A program made the position numbers and the translations under genes. Positions 44,661-56,840 of a stretch of DNA of 64,000 nt are shown piece by piece. Source of the stretch: Burkholderia gladioli (GTDB lineage Bacteria; Pseudomonadota; Gammaproteobacteria; Burkholderiales; Burkholderiaceae). The notes beneath the pieces are model-generated. The model had not been told where the DNA came from. It did not search any database and was given only the letters and a program-made list of their open reading frames with translations. The stretch's first letter is position 1; every line of letters starts with the position of its first letter. The DNA lies in the NCBI RefSeq assembly GCF_000959725.1, contig NZ_CP009323.1, positions 1,178,001-1,242,000 on the forward strand, read 5' to 3'.

Positions 44661-44666
44661 TACAAT
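44661..44666 (+). promoter_or_regulatory. -10 element of the metH operon
   Basis: TACAAT, 31 bases before the chosen ATG. It argues against the longer upstream starts of the frame at 44593-44629. Confidence 0.45.
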
Positions 44667-44697
44667 GGCGTTTTCCCCGATCCGCCGTCCGTCCGCC

Positions 44698-45762
44698 ATG
44701 CCGACCTCCCTGCCCGCCCGCTCCGCCCCCGCCGCGTCCTACACGCGCGGCGCCGACCTGCCCGCGCTGCTGGCGCGCCGGATCCTGATCCTCGACGGCG
44801 CGATGGGCACCATGATCCAGCAGTACAAGTTCGACGAGGCCGCCTATCGCGGCGAGCGCTTCGCCGACTTCGGACGCGACATCAAGGGCAACAACGAGCT
44901 GCTGTCGATCACGCAGCCGGCCACCATCCGCGAGATCCACGACCAGTACTTCGCGGCCGGCGCCGACATCGTCGAGACCAACACCTTCGGCGCCACCACC
45001 ATCGCCCAGGCCGACTACGAGATGGAGCACCTGGTGGTCGAGATGAACGTCGAGTCGGCGCGTCTGGCGCGCGAATCGGCGCTCAAGTACTCGACGCCGG
45101 ACAAGCCGCGCTTCGTGGCCGGCGCGATCGGGCCGACCCCGAAGACGGCCAGCATCTCGCCCGACGTGAACGATCCCGGCGCGCGCAACGTCACCTACGA
45201 CGAGCTGCGCGACGCCTACTACCAGCAGGCCAAGGCCCTGCTCGACGGCGGCGTCGACCTGTTCCTGGTCGAGACCATCTTCGACACGCTCAACGCCAAG
45301 GCCGCGCTGTTCGCGCTCGACCAGTTGTTCGAGGACACCGGCGAGAACCTGCCGATCATGATCTCCGGCACCGTCACCGACGCCTCGGGCCGGATCCTCT
45401 CGGGCCAGACCGTCGAGGCCTTCTGGAACTCGCTGCGCCACGCCCGGCCGCTCACCTTCGGCCTGAACTGCGCGCTCGGCGCGGCGCTGATGCGCCCGTA
45501 CATCGCCGAGCTGGCCAAGCTCTGCGATACCTACGTGTCCTGCTACCCGAACGCGGGCCTGCCGAACCCGATGGCCGAAACCGGCTTCGACGAGACCCCC
45601 GACGTGACCTCGAGCCTGCTCAAGGAATTCGCCCAGGCCGGCCTGGTGAACCTGGCCGGCGGCTGCTGCGGCACCACGCCCGCGCACATCGCCGAGATCG
45701 CCCGCGCGCTGGCCGAGGTCAAGCCGCGCCGCTGGCCCTCGCAGTACAGCGAAGCCGCCTGA
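44698..45762 (+). CDS. metH: Methionine synthase, homocysteine-binding part (split MetH, first protein)
   Basis: 354 residues corresponding to the N-terminal module of cobalamin-dependent Met[18 protein letters not shown] starts the domain; the Zn-binding Cys residues are in FGLNCALGA and [14 protein letters not shown]. It binds homocysteine and receives the methyl group from cobalamin on the partner protein. ATG 44698 follows the -10 at 44661. The partner starts 62 bases downstream in another frame, so the enzyme works as two chains, as in other Burkholderia. Confidence 0.94.
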   Translation: MPTSLPARSAPAASYTRGADLPALLARRILILDGAMGTMIQQYKFDEAAYRGERFADFGRDIKGNNELLSITQPATIREIHDQYFAAGADIVETNTFGATTIAQADYEMEHLVVEMNVESARLARESALKYSTPDKPRFVAGAIGPTPKTASISPDVNDPGARNVTYDELRDAYYQQAKALLDGGVDLFLVETIFDTLNAKAALFALDQLFEDTGENLPIMISGTVTDASGRILSGQTVEAFWNSLRHARPLTFGLNCALGAALMRPYIAELAKLCDTYVSCYPNAGLPNPMAETGFDETPDVTSSLLKEFAQAGLVNLAGGCCGTTPAHIAEIARALAEVKPRRWPSQYSEAA

Positions 45763-45824
45763 AGCCCGAGCCGCCCGCCGCATCCGTCGCGCCGCCCCCC
45801 AAACCGATACGCATCCGCCCCGCC

Positions 45825-48542
<2,718 letters not shown>

Positions 48543-48617
48543 AGTTGGCGGCGGGCAACCGCCGCAATCCTGTGAGGAATCGACGGGCCTCGCGCCCGTC
48601 ACGCCCCGCCAAGGCAC

Positions 48618-48648
48618 AAAAAAGCCCGCTTCTCGAAGCGGGCTTTTT
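48618..48648. terminator. Bidirectional terminator between metH and DUF1840
   Basis: AAAAAAGCCCGCTTC and GAAGCGGGCTTTTT form a 9-10 bp stem with A and T runs on both sides. It serves the convergent metH (plus) and DUF1840 (minus) genes. Confidence 0.88.
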
Positions 48649-48675
48649 GCTGGGCGGCGAGGCCACCGCCGGGGC

Positions 48676-48999
48676 TCAGAACCCCCAGTGAACGTCGGCG
48701 TTCTGTTCCTTGGCCGCGCGCAGCATGCCGAGGAAGGGGGCCACGCGCTGCGCCACGCTCGGCGCGACCTCGTGGTGGGCGTGGTCGGCTTCTTCCTCGT
48801 GGAAGTGGCCGCCGTGCTCGGCACTGGCGCGGCGCGCCTGGTCGGTCACCGCCTCGAGCCGGGCGATCGCGCCGTCCAGCTCGTCGTGGGTGATGACGCC
48901 GCGCTCGCCCAGCGGCTTGCCGACGATGCCCAGCACATACACCGCGAAATCCTTCAGCACGTCGAGGTCCTGTGCCGCCTTGCTCTTGAACGTAATCAT
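48676..48999 (-). CDS. DUF1840 family protein
   Basis: 107 residues. ITFKSKAAQDLDVLKDFAVYVLGIVGK is the family N-terminus; a His/Glu-rich stretch (EHGGHFHEEEADHAHHE) in the middle could bind metal. No signal peptide. Function unknown. An AAGGAAAT sequence, including AAGGA, precedes the ATG at good distance. Confidence 0.82.
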   Translation of the reverse strand: MITFKSKAAQDLDVLKDFAVYVLGIVGKPLGERGVITHDELDGAIARLEAVTDQARRASAEHGGHFHEEEADHAHHEVAPSVAQRVAPFLGMLRAAKEQNADVHWGF

Positions 49000-49109
49000 G
49001 ATCGCAATTTCCTTTCAGCTTGTTGTGCGTACCGGCGCCGGGGCCGGCTGGCGCGCTTGAGTTGGGGTCGCGCCGACGCTTTGCGTCTGAGCGGCAGTTT
49101 AGCACCTGT

Positions 49110-49115
49110 TAAAAT
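49110..49115 (+). promoter_or_regulatory. -10 element (TAAAAT) upstream of argS
   Basis: TAAAAT lies 81 bases before the argS ATG, with no strong -35. Confidence 0.35.
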
Positions 49116-49196
49116 TCAGCGATTCCTGAAACGCGCGCCCCGGCGCGCCGCCGGAGCCGCCCGCCCGGGCTGCCGGCAACCACCATTCCCGACAGC

Positions 49197-50981
49197 ATGC
49201 TGCCCGCTCAAAAACACATACTCGAAACCCTGCTCGCCGACAGCGTGAAGCAGGTCGTCCAGGCCCTGAAGGGCGAATCCGAGGCCGGTTTCGTCGCGCC
49301 GACGATCACCCTGGAGCGCCCCAAGGCGGCCGCCCACGGCGACGTCGCCTGCAACGTCGCGATGCAGCTGGCCAAGCCGCTCGGCACCAACCCGCGCCAG
49401 CTGGCCGAGAAGATCGTGGCGGCCGTGACGGCCCATCCGTCGGCGGCGGGGCTGGTCGAGGCCGCCGAGATCGCCGGCCCCGGCTTCATCAACCTGCGCC
49501 TGACCGCGGCCGCCAAGCAGGCCGTGATCGGCGCGGTGTTCGCCGAGCGCGAGGCCTTCGGCCGCTCCGCGCACGAGGCCGGGCGCCGCGTGCTGCTCGA
49601 ATTCGTCTCGGCCAACCCGACCGGCCCGCTGCACGTCGGCCACGGCCGCCAGGCCGCGCTCGGCGACGTGCTGGCCAACGTGCTGGCCAGCCAGGGCTAC
49701 GCGGTGCACCGCGAGTTCTACTACAACGACGCCGGCGTGCAGATCGGCAACCTGGCGCTGTCGACCCAGGCGCGCGCGCGCGGCCTCAAGCCCGGCGACG
49801 CCGACTGGCCCGAGGCCGCCTACAACGGCGAGTACATCGCCGACATCGCGCGCGACTACCTGGCCGGCGCCACGGTCTCGGCCAGCGACGGCGAGCCCGT
49901 CACCGGCAAGGGCGACATCGAGGACATCGAGGCGATCCGCAAGTTCGCGGTCGCCTACCTGCGCCGCGAGCAGGACATCGACCTGAAGGCCTTCGGCGTG
50001 CGTTTCGACCAGTACTACCTGGAATCCTCGCTGTACCAGGAAGGCCGCGTCGAGAGCACGGTGCAGGCCCTGGTCGACGCCGGCATGACCTACGAGCAGG
50101 AAGGCGCGCTGTGGCTGCGCACCACCGACGAGGGCGACGACAAGGACCGCGTGATGCGCAAGACCGACGGCACCTACACCTACTTCGTGCCCGACGTCGC
50201 CTACCACGTGGCCAAGTGGCAGCGCGGCTTCACCAAGGTCATCAACATCCAGGGCTCGGACCACCACGGCACCATCGCGCGCGTGCGCGCCGGCCTGCAG
50301 GGCCTGCACATCGGCATCCCGAAGGGCTATCCCGACTACGTGCTGCACAAGATGGTGACGGTGATGCGCGACGGCCAGGAGGTGAAGCTCTCCAAGCGCG
50401 CCGGCAGCTACGTGACGGTGCGCGACCTGATCGAATGGTCGGGCGGCGCCACGCCGGACGCGGAAGTCTCGCCCGAGCAGCTCGACGAGGCCATCATCAC
50501 GCGCGGGCGCGACGCGGTGCGTTTCTTCCTGATTTCACGCAAGGCCGACACGGAATTCGTGTTCGATATCGATCTCGCGCTGAAGCAGAACGACGAGAAT
50601 CCGGTCTACTACGTGCAGTACGCGCATGCGCGGATCTGCTCGGTGCTCAACGAGTGGAAGTCGCGCCACGGCGCCGACGAGGCGATCCTGCCGGGCGCGG
50701 ACCTCTCCCCGCTCGACAGCAAGCCGGCCGCCTCGCTGTTGCAGAAGCTCGCCGAATACCCCGAGATGCTCACGCACGCGGCCGGCGAACTCGCGCCGCA
50801 CGCGGTGGCCTTCTACCTGCGCGACCTCGCGGGCGAGTTTCACTCGTTCTACAATGCGGAGCGCGTGCTCGTCGACGACGAGGCGCAACGCACCGCGCGC
50901 ATCGCGCTGCTGGCCGCGACGCGCCAGGTGCTCGCGAACGGTCTCGCGGTGCTCGGCGTGTCCTCGCCGAGCAAGATGTAA
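49197..50981 (+). CDS. argS: Arginine--tRNA ligase
   Basis: 594 residues, class I synthetase. The N-terminal additional domain recognises the tRNA D-loop; the HIGH motif appears as HVGH in [13 protein letters not shown] near residue 145; the KMSKS-like loop is [11 protein letters not shown]; the C-terminal anticodon-binding domain ends at [13 protein letters not shown]. First gene of a unit with the SPOR, dsbA and SDR genes. Confidence 0.97.
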   Translation: MLPAQKHILETLLADSVKQVVQALKGESEAGFVAPTITLERPKAAAHGDVACNVAMQLAKPLGTNPRQLAEKIVAAVTAHPSAAGLVEAAEIAGPGFINLRLTAAAKQAVIGAVFAEREAFGRSAHEAGRRVLLEFVSANPTGPLHVGHGRQAALGDVLANVLASQGYAVHREFYYNDAGVQIGNLALSTQARARGLKPGDADWPEAAYNGEYIADIARDYLAGATVSASDGEPVTGKGDIEDIEAIRKFAVAYLRREQDIDLKAFGVRFDQYYLESSLYQEGRVESTVQALVDAGMTYEQEGALWLRTTDEGDDKDRVMRKTDGTYTYFVPDVAYHVAKWQRGFTKVINIQGSDHHGTIARVRAGLQGLHIGIPKGYPDYVLHKMVTVMRDGQEVKLSKRAGSYVTVRDLIEWSGGATPDAEVSPEQLDEAIITRGRDAVRFFLISRKADTEFVFDIDLALKQNDENPVYYVQYAHARICSVLNEWKSRHGADEAILPGADLSPLDSKPAASLLQKLAEYPEMLTHAAGELAPHAVAFYLRDLAGEFHSFYNAERVLVDDEAQRTARIALLAATRQVLANGLAVLGVSSPSKM

Positions 50982-51073
50982 AGCCGCCGGGCCGGGCTCC
51001 AGACGGTCGCGCCGCCGCGCGCGACCGTGCCACGAATCCCGTTTCACGACTCTTTTAGCAGGTGACTCAAGCA

Positions 51074-51892
51074 ATGGCACAACCGCGCCGCACGTCGAAA
51101 CCGTCGAAACAAGCCGGAGGAACCTTTCTTGGCATCGTGCTGGGCCTGATCGTCGGCCTCGCGATCGCCGTGGTGGTCGCGCTCTACATCACGCGCGCAC
51201 CCTCGCCGTTCGTCTCGAAGGTCGCCCCGCCGGCCGACAACGGCGCGAGCGGCGCCAGCCAGCCGCAGCAGTTCGATCCGAACCGCGCGCTGCAGGGCAA
51301 GACGCCGGGCCAGCCGGTGCCGCAGGCCGCGCAGCCGGCTCCGCCCAATACCGCGCCGGGCCAGGCCGCCAACCAGACCCAGCCGCCGCTGCTGCCCGAG
51401 CCGCAGATCGTCGAGGTGCCGGGTTCGAACGGCTCGCAGAACAGCAATCCGCAGCCGTCCTCGGACGACAACGGCATCGCCGTGGCGCCCAAGCCCGCCG
51501 ACAACACGCCGCCTGCGAAGAAGCCGCAAGCCACCGCCGCCACGCCTTCCTCGCAGCCGAAGCCGGCCCAGCAGGCCGCCAAGCCGACCTCCTCGGCCCA
51601 GGCGGGCAACGCGCCGGCCAAGCCGGGCTCGGGCGCGGGCGCGGCCGACGCCAACAGCGGCTACTTCCTGCAGGTGGGCGCCTACAAGACCGAGGCCGAC
51701 GCCGAGCAGCAGCGCGCGCGCCTGGGCTTCCAGGGCTTCGAGTCGAAGGTCTCCAAGCGCGATGTCAGCGGCGTCACGTACTATCGCGTGCGCGTCGGCC
51801 CGTTCAACAAGTTCGACGACATGAACTCCGCGCGCCAGCGGCTGTCCGATGCCGGTGTCGACACCGCGGTGATCCGCTTCACGAAACAGTAA
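51074..51892 (+). CDS. SPOR-domain cell-division-type protein (FtsN-like)
   Basis: 272 residues: a short basic cytoplasmic part, one membrane segment (FLGIVLGLIVGLAIAVVVALY), a Pro/Gln/Ala-rich periplasmic linker and a C-terminal SPOR domain (GYFLQVGAYKTEADAEQQRA, YYRVRVGPFNKFDD). SPOR binds denuded septal peptidoglycan. ATG 51074 is preferred over GTG 51062 because AGGTGA lies eight bases before it. It lies between argS and dsbA, an order common in Burkholderia. Confidence 0.88.
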   Translation: MAQPRRTSKPSKQAGGTFLGIVLGLIVGLAIAVVVALYITRAPSPFVSKVAPPADNGASGASQPQQFDPNRALQGKTPGQPVPQAAQPAPPNTAPGQAANQTQPPLLPEPQIVEVPGSNGSQNSNPQPSSDDNGIAVAPKPADNTPPAKKPQATAATPSSQPKPAQQAAKPTSSAQAGNAPAKPGSGAGAADANSGYFLQVGAYKTEADAEQQRARLGFQGFESKVSKRDVSGVTYYRVRVGPFNKFDDMNSARQRLSDAGVDTAVIRFTKQ

Positions 51893-51938
51893 GCCGGCCG
51901 GCCCGATCCGGTCCCATGCAACCGTTCGAAATCCCAAC

Positions 51939-52580
51939 ATGAAAAAACTGTTCAGCACGCTGTTCCTGTCCCTGAGCCTGGCGGCCGGCATCGTGGCGCA
52001 GTCCGCCTCGGCCGCGCCGGTGGCCGGCAAGGACTACGAGGTGATGAAGTCGCCGCAGCCGATCTCGGCGCCGGCCGGCAAGGTCGAGGTGATCGAGTTC
52101 TTCTGGTACGGCTGCCCGCACTGCTACGAGTTCGAGCCGACGCTCGAGGCCTGGGTCAAGAAGCAGGGCGACAACATTGTCTTCAAGCGCGTGCCGGTCG
52201 CCTTCCGCGACGACTTCCTCCCGCACTCGGCGATGTACTACACGCTCAACGCGCTCGGCGTGGCCGAGAAGGACACGCCGGCCGTGTTCAACGCGATCCA
52301 CAAGCAGAAGAACTACCTGCTCACGCCGCAGGCGCAGGCCGACTTCCTGGCCACGCAGGGCATCGACAAGCAGAAGTACCTGGCCACCTACAACTCGTTC
52401 ACGGTGCAGGGGCAGGTCAAGCAGTCGGGCGAACTGGCCAAGACCTACGACATCCAGGGCGTGCCGACCATCGTGATCCAGGGCAAGTACAAGTCGGGTC
52501 CGTCCTACACGGGCAGCGAGGCAGGCACGCCGCCGGTGCTCGACTGGATCGTCCAGCAGGTCAAGGACAAGAAGCTGTAA
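51939..52580 (+). CDS. dsbA: Thiol:disulfide interchange protein DsbA
   Basis: 213 residues with a signal peptide of about 25 residues ending AQSASA. The active site is CPHC in FFWYGCPHCYEFEP near residue 59, and the cis-Pro is in GVPTIVIQG. It oxidises Cys pairs of exported proteins in the periplasm and is recharged by DsbB. The start is the first Met of the signal peptide. Confidence 0.95.
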   Translation: MKKLFSTLFLSLSLAAGIVAQSASAAPVAGKDYEVMKSPQPISAPAGKVEVIEFFWYGCPHCYEFEPTLEAWVKKQGDNIVFKRVPVAFRDDFLPHSAMYYTLNALGVAEKDTPAVFNAIHKQKNYLLTPQAQADFLATQGIDKQKYLATYNSFTVQGQVKQSGELAKTYDIQGVPTIVIQGKYKSGPSYTGSEAGTPPVLDWIVQQVKDKKL

Positions 52581-52602
52581 TCCCCACGCCCGAGGCGCCG
52601 GC

Positions 52603-53388
52603 ATGACCGCTCCCCCGAAGGTCTTCATCACCGGCGCCTCGAGCGGCCTGGGCCTCGCGCTCGCCGAGGCCTATGCCCGCCAGGGCGCCACGCTCGGCCT
52701 GGTGGCCCGCCGCGGCGACAGCCTCGCCGAATTCGCGCGGCGCCATCCCGATCTCCCCATCTCGATCCATCCCGCCGACGTGCGCGACGCCGCCGCCCTG
52801 CAGGCCGCGGCCGACGCCTTCGTGGCCGCGCACGGCTGGCCCGACGTGGTGATCGCCAATGCCGGCATCAGCAAGGGGGCGATCACCGGCGAGGGCGACC
52901 TGGCGGCCTTCCGCGAGATCATGGACGTCAACTACTACGGCATGGTGGCCAGCTTCGAGCCCTTCGTGGCGGCCATGAAGGCCGCGCGGCGCGGCACCCT
53001 GGTCGGCGTGGCGAGCGTGGCCGGCGTGCGCGGCCTGCCCGGCTCGGGCGCCTACAGCGCCTCGAAGTCGGCGGCGATCAAGTACCTGGAGGCGCTGCGC
53101 GTCGAGCTGCGGCCCTCGCGGGTCGGCGTGGTCACCATCGCGCCCGGCTACATCCGCACGCCGATGACCGAGCACAATCCCTATCCGATGCCCTTCCTGA
53201 TGGACGCGGAGCGCTTCGCCGAGCGCGCGCTGCGCGCCATCGCGGCGCAGGACGCGTTCCGCGTGATTCCCTGGCAGATGGGCCTGGTCGCGAAGATCCT
53301 GCACGTCGCGCCGCGCTGGCTCTACGACCGCCTGTTCGAGAAGGCGCCGCGCAAGCCCCGCGCGCCGGACCCCAAGCCCGAGGGCTGA
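52603..53388 (+). CDS. Short-chain dehydrogenase/reductase
   Basis: 261 residues, Rossmann fold. The cofactor motif is TGASSGLGLALAEAYA; NAGIS follows at about residue 86; the catalytic YSASK is near residue 150. ARR after strand 2 suggests NADP(H). The C-terminus ends with a short membrane-proximal basic tail (RKPRAPDPKPEG). Substrate unknown. It follows dsbA by 22 bases and likely belongs to the same transcript. Confidence 0.9.
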   Translation: MTAPPKVFITGASSGLGLALAEAYARQGATLGLVARRGDSLAEFARRHPDLPISIHPADVRDAAALQAAADAFVAAHGWPDVVIANAGISKGAITGEGDLAAFREIMDVNYYGMVASFEPFVAAMKAARRGTLVGVASVAGVRGLPGSGAYSASKSAAIKYLEALRVELRPSRVGVVTIAPGYIRTPMTEHNPYPMPFLMDAERFAERALRAIAAQDAFRVIPWQMGLVAKILHVAPRWLYDRLFEKAPRKPRAPDPKPEG

Positions 53389-53682
53389 GGCCCGGCCGGC
53401 TCGCGCGCGACTTCGCGACGACGCCCGCTCCATGGCCGAAGCCCGGAGCCCGGCCGATCACCCCTCGCAAGCTCCCGACGACGCCGGCGCCACGTCGATC
53501 CGGGCGCCTTCGCGACGCCCGTCTCCGCCCCGGCAGGCGCCGCGCCGCCATGGCCGACGCCTTTCTGATACGCGCTCACGCCCGGCGCGCTTTGACGGTA
53601 TGCTAGTCGACCGATGCCCGGGAGCTGCATGGCCGTCGCCGCCCGGCACGCCGATAACAGACACTGCCACGTGGGAGATCTC

Positions 53683-55284
53683 ATGCGTTTCACGACGTTC
53701 GCCGCCGCCGCGCTGATTGCGGCCCCGCTCGCCGCCGCCCCCCTCATCGCCCAGGCCAAGCCGCTCACGGTCTGTACCGAAGCGAGCCCGGACGGCTTCG
53801 ACGTGGTGCAGTACAACTCGCTCGTCACCACCAACGCCTCGGCCGACGTGATCTTCAACACGCTGGTGTCCTACGACGAGGCGAGCAAGAAGGTGGTGCC
53901 CTCGCTGGCCGACAAGTGGGACGTCAGCGCCGACGGCCGCACCGTGACCTTCCACCTGCGCCCGAACGTGGCCTTCCAGACCACCGAGGACTTCAAGCCG
54001 ACGCGCGCCCTGAACGCCGACGACGTCGTGTTCACCTTCAGCCGCATGCTCGACGACGACAATCCCTGGCACAAGGTGGCCGGCGCGAGCGGCTTCCCGC
54101 ACGCGCAGTCGATGGGCCTGGTGAAGCTGGTGAAGTCGGTCTCGAAGGTGGACGAGCAGACCGTGAAGTTCGAACTGAACGAGCCGAACGCGACCTTCGT
54201 GCCGATCCTGACGATGGGCTTCGCCTCGATCTACTCGGCCGAATACGCGGACCAGCTCCTCAAGGCGGGCCGCCAGCAGGACCTCAACGCCAAGCCGGTG
54301 GGCACCGGCCCCTTCGTGCTGAAGAGCTACACCAAGGACGCGCTGATCCGCTACGAGGTGAATCCGAGCTACTGGGGCAGCAAGCCCAAGGTCGACCGCC
54401 TGATCTACGCGATCACGCCCGATGCCTCGGTGCGCGCGCAGAAGGTCAAGGCCGGCGAATGCCAGATCGCGCTGTCGCCCAAGCCGCAGGACGTGGCCGC
54501 CGCCAAGGCCGACAAGGCGCTGAAGGTGGTCGAGACGCCGGCCTTCATGACCGCCTTCGTCGCGCTCAACACCGAGCACAAGCCGCTCGACAACCCGAAG
54601 GTGCGCGAGGCGCTGAACCTCGCCTTCGATCGCGCGACCTACCTGAAGGTGGTGTTCGACAATACCGCGACGCCGGCCGTGAACCCGTATCCGCCCAACA
54701 CCTGGAGCTACGCGAAGTCGATCGCGGCCTATCCCTACGATCCGGCCAAGGCCAAGCAGTTGCTGGCCCAGGCGGGCTTCCCGAACGGTTTCTCGACCAC
54801 CATCTGGGTGCGCCCGACGGGCAGCGTGCTGAACCCGAACCCGAAGGCCGGCGCGGAACTGCTGCAGGCCGATTTCGCCAAGATCGGCGTGAAGGCCGAG
54901 GTCAAGGTGATCGAGTGGGGCGAGCTGATCAAGCAGGCCAAGCTCGGCCAGCATGACATGCTGTTCATGGGCTGGGCCGGCGACAACGGCGATCCGGACA
55001 ACTACCTGTCGCCGCTGTTCAGTTGCAATGCGGTGAAGTCGGGCATCAACTTCGCGCGCTACTGCGATCCGCAGCTCGACAAGCTGATCGCCGACGGCAA
55101 GGAAACGCCGGACCAGGCCAAGCGCACCAAGGCCTATGAAGCCGCGCAGAAGATCATCCACGACCAGGCGCTGTGGATCCCGCTCGGCTACCCGACCGCC
55201 TCGGCGATCACGCGGCCGAACGTGAGCGGTTATCACGTCAGCCCGTTCGGGCGCCAGCACTTCGATACCGTCGCGGTGCAGTAA
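53683..55284 (+). CDS. Dipeptide-type ABC transporter substrate-binding protein
   Basis: 533 residues, SBP_bac_5 family. The signal peptide is about 25 residues ending LIAQA. Core motifs are VCTEASPDGFDVVQYNS, PSLADKWDVSADGRTVTFHLRP, ALNADDVVFTFSRM and MLFMGWAGDNGDPDNYLSPLF. The DPDN block is typical of DppA. Here it is alone: no permease or ATPase genes adjoin, so it feeds a transporter encoded elsewhere. A GGGAGAT site precedes ATG 53683. Confidence 0.9.
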   Translation: MRFTTFAAAALIAAPLAAAPLIAQAKPLTVCTEASPDGFDVVQYNSLVTTNASADVIFNTLVSYDEASKKVVPSLADKWDVSADGRTVTFHLRPNVAFQTTEDFKPTRALNADDVVFTFSRMLDDDNPWHKVAGASGFPHAQSMGLVKLVKSVSKVDEQTVKFELNEPNATFVPILTMGFASIYSAEYADQLLKAGRQQDLNAKPVGTGPFVLKSYTKDALIRYEVNPSYWGSKPKVDRLIYAITPDASVRAQKVKAGECQIALSPKPQDVAAAKADKALKVVETPAFMTAFVALNTEHKPLDNPKVREALNLAFDRATYLKVVFDNTATPAVNPYPPNTWSYAKSIAAYPYDPAKAKQLLAQAGFPNGFSTTIWVRPTGSVLNPNPKAGAELLQADFAKIGVKAEVKVIEWGELIKQAKLGQHDMLFMGWAGDNGDPDNYLSPLFSCNAVKSGINFARYCDPQLDKLIADGKETPDQAKRTKAYEAAQKIIHDQALWIPLGYPTASAITRPNVSGYHVSPFGRQHFDTVAVQ

Positions 55285-55397
55285 GCCGGCCTTCAGCTGT
55301 CGCGGGCGAGCGACGGATTCCTCCGCCTCGCTTGCCCGCTGTCTCGACCCGGCCCGCGCGCGCGATGCGCCGGGCCGCCTGCCTTTCAGCCCCGCGT

Positions 55398-56480
55398 TCA
55401 GCCCCGCGCCGGCCGGAAGCGGAACACACCCGCCTCATCCACCTCGCGCCGCAATTCCCCCGCGTGCCAGAGCAAGTGCAGATGCGCGATCGCCTCGCCC
55501 AGCGCGAAGGTCAGCTGATGCACGTCCAGCTCGCGGCGGCGGAACATGATCGGCACCACGTCGGCGGCGCTGGCCGGCCGCTCGGCGCAGAGCTGGCGCA
55601 CCTCGTCGAGCCGCGCCGCATGATGCTCGCGCAACTGCCCGATGCGGGTGCGCACGCCGCGGAACGGCTTGCCGTGCGAGGGCAGCACCAGCGTGTCGGC
55701 GGCCATCGGCTCGTAGCGGCCGAGCGAGTCGAGATAGAGCTGGAGCGGGTTCGCCTCCGGCTCGAGGTCGAACACCGAGACATTGGTCGAGATACGCGGC
55801 AGCACCATGTCGCCCGAGATCAGCAGCGCCTCGTCGGCGCAGTGCAGCGCGCAATGCTCGGGAGAATGGCCGAAGCCCGTCACCACCTGCCAGCGGCGTG
55901 CGCCGATGGTGACCGTGTCGCCCTCGCGCAGGCGCCGGTAGCGCGCCGGCACGGCGGGCACCAGGTCCGAGTAGTAGCTGTTGCGGTTGCGCAGCTTGTC
56001 GAGCTTGGCCTGGTCGGTGAGGCCGTGGCGCGCGAAGTGCTCGGCCGCGGCGGCGCCGCCCGCGTTCGAGCCGTTGCCGGCCGCCATCACCTGGCCGAAC
56101 ATGAATTCGCCGAGCGTCATCCACAGCCGCACCTGCCAGCGCCGGCGCTCGCCGCCCTCGCAGATCCAGTTCGCCAACCCGAGGTGGTCGGGATGGCAAT
56201 GCGTGACCAGCACGCGCAGCACCGGCAGGCCATCGAGGTGCGTGTCGAATACCTGCTCCCAGTGGCGGCGGATCTCGTCCGACGAAATCCCGCAGTCGAT
56301 CACGGTCCAGCCCGCCTGCCCGTCGATCTCGTCGCGCAGCAGCCACAGGTTGATGTGGTCGAGCGAGAACGGCAGCGGCATGCGCAGCCAGCGCACGCCC
56401 GGCGCGACCTCCAGGAACTCGCCCGCGGCGGGCAGGGTGTCGGCGAACGGGTAGTCGAGTTGGTGTTCCAATGCGTTCAT
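55398..56480 (-). CDS. MBL-fold metallo-hydrolase
   Basis: 360 residues. The metal-binding THCHPDHLG (HxHxDH) is near residue 100, with the downstream His in TGFGHSPEHCALH and LPSHGKPF, and Asp in LLISGDMVLP. A C-terminal winged-helix-like region ends in FRFRPARG. Cytoplasmic hydrolase of thioester or phosphoester type; substrate unknown. ATG 56480 (MNALEH) is chosen; ATG 56501 seven codons upstream is equally possible. Confidence 0.85.
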   Translation of the reverse strand: MNALEHQLDYPFADTLPAAGEFLEVAPGVRWLRMPLPFSLDHINLWLLRDEIDGQAGWTVIDCGISSDEIRRHWEQVFDTHLDGLPVLRVLVTHCHPDHLGLANWICEGGERRRWQVRLWMTLGEFMFGQVMAAGNGSNAGGAAAAEHFARHGLTDQAKLDKLRNRNSYYSDLVPAVPARYRRLREGDTVTIGARRWQVVTGFGHSPEHCALHCADEALLISGDMVLPRISTNVSVFDLEPEANPLQLYLDSLGRYEPMAADTLVLPSHGKPFRGVRTRIGQLREHHAARLDEVRQLCAERPASAADVVPIMFRRRELDVHQLTFALGEAIAHLHLLWHAGELRREVDEAGVFRFRPARG

Positions 56481-56644
56481 GGCGTCTCGTCGGTTCTTCA
56501 TGGGCCGCCTGGCGCGGCGTGGGGGGCTCTGCGATTCTAGCGCGTGCGCCGCAACATCGTCGGCGCGCCGCGCCGGGCGCGATCCCGCCCCATCGCGCCG
56601 TGGCGGCCGTCGCGCCGCATGACGCACCGCGGCGCCGCGCGGCG

Positions 56645-56661
56645 CACGAAAAAAGTTCGTG
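56645..56661. promoter_or_regulatory. Inverted repeat CACGAA-AAAAG-TTCGTG upstream of aceK
   Basis: Exact 6-bp arms around a five-base loop in the MBL/aceK spacer, close to the TCACGTTCACG sequence. It may be a regulator site. Confidence 0.3.
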
Positions 56662-56800
56662 TCACGTTCACGCCCGAACCGCGCCGCTTGCCGGCAGATG
56701 CCTGATTCGTCGCCCTATGTCGCCGAACGTCGGCGATCCGGCCCCGGGGCGAGGCTCGGCAACCCGCTCGCGAGGGCGCGGTTTCGGCGCGGCGCGGCGG

Positions 56801-56806
56801 TAAAAT
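56801..56806 (+). promoter_or_regulatory. -10 element (TAAAAT) of aceK
   Basis: TAAAAT 34 bases before the aceK ATG; the -35 position has no clear match. Confidence 0.35.
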
Positions 56807-56840
56807 AGCGCCTCGCCCCCGCCACGAGCCCGGACGGACC

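Larger units (their letters stand above)
56481..56840. other. Divergent spacer between the MBL hydrolase and aceK
   Basis: It contains a small hairpin at 56645-56661 and a TAAAAT -10 for aceK at 56801-56806, 34 bases before the ATG. The -35 is poor. No gene seen. Confidence 0.4.

Noticed and set aside
45763..45824. Frameshift within metH
   Set aside because: The two parts are each complete at domain borders with an intergenic spacer and a clean new start; split MetH is normal in Burkholderia.
48603..48650. AAAAAAGCCCGC hairpin considered as a CRISPR or dispersed repeat because a similar one occurs at 35681
   Set aside because: Both are ordinary intrinsic terminators with different stems beyond the shared GCCCGC.
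55285..55397. GCGGGCGAGCG / CGCTTGCCCGC hairpin after the dipeptide-binding protein gene as terminator
   Set aside because: The stem is good but there is no T-tract, so it is not listed as a terminator.
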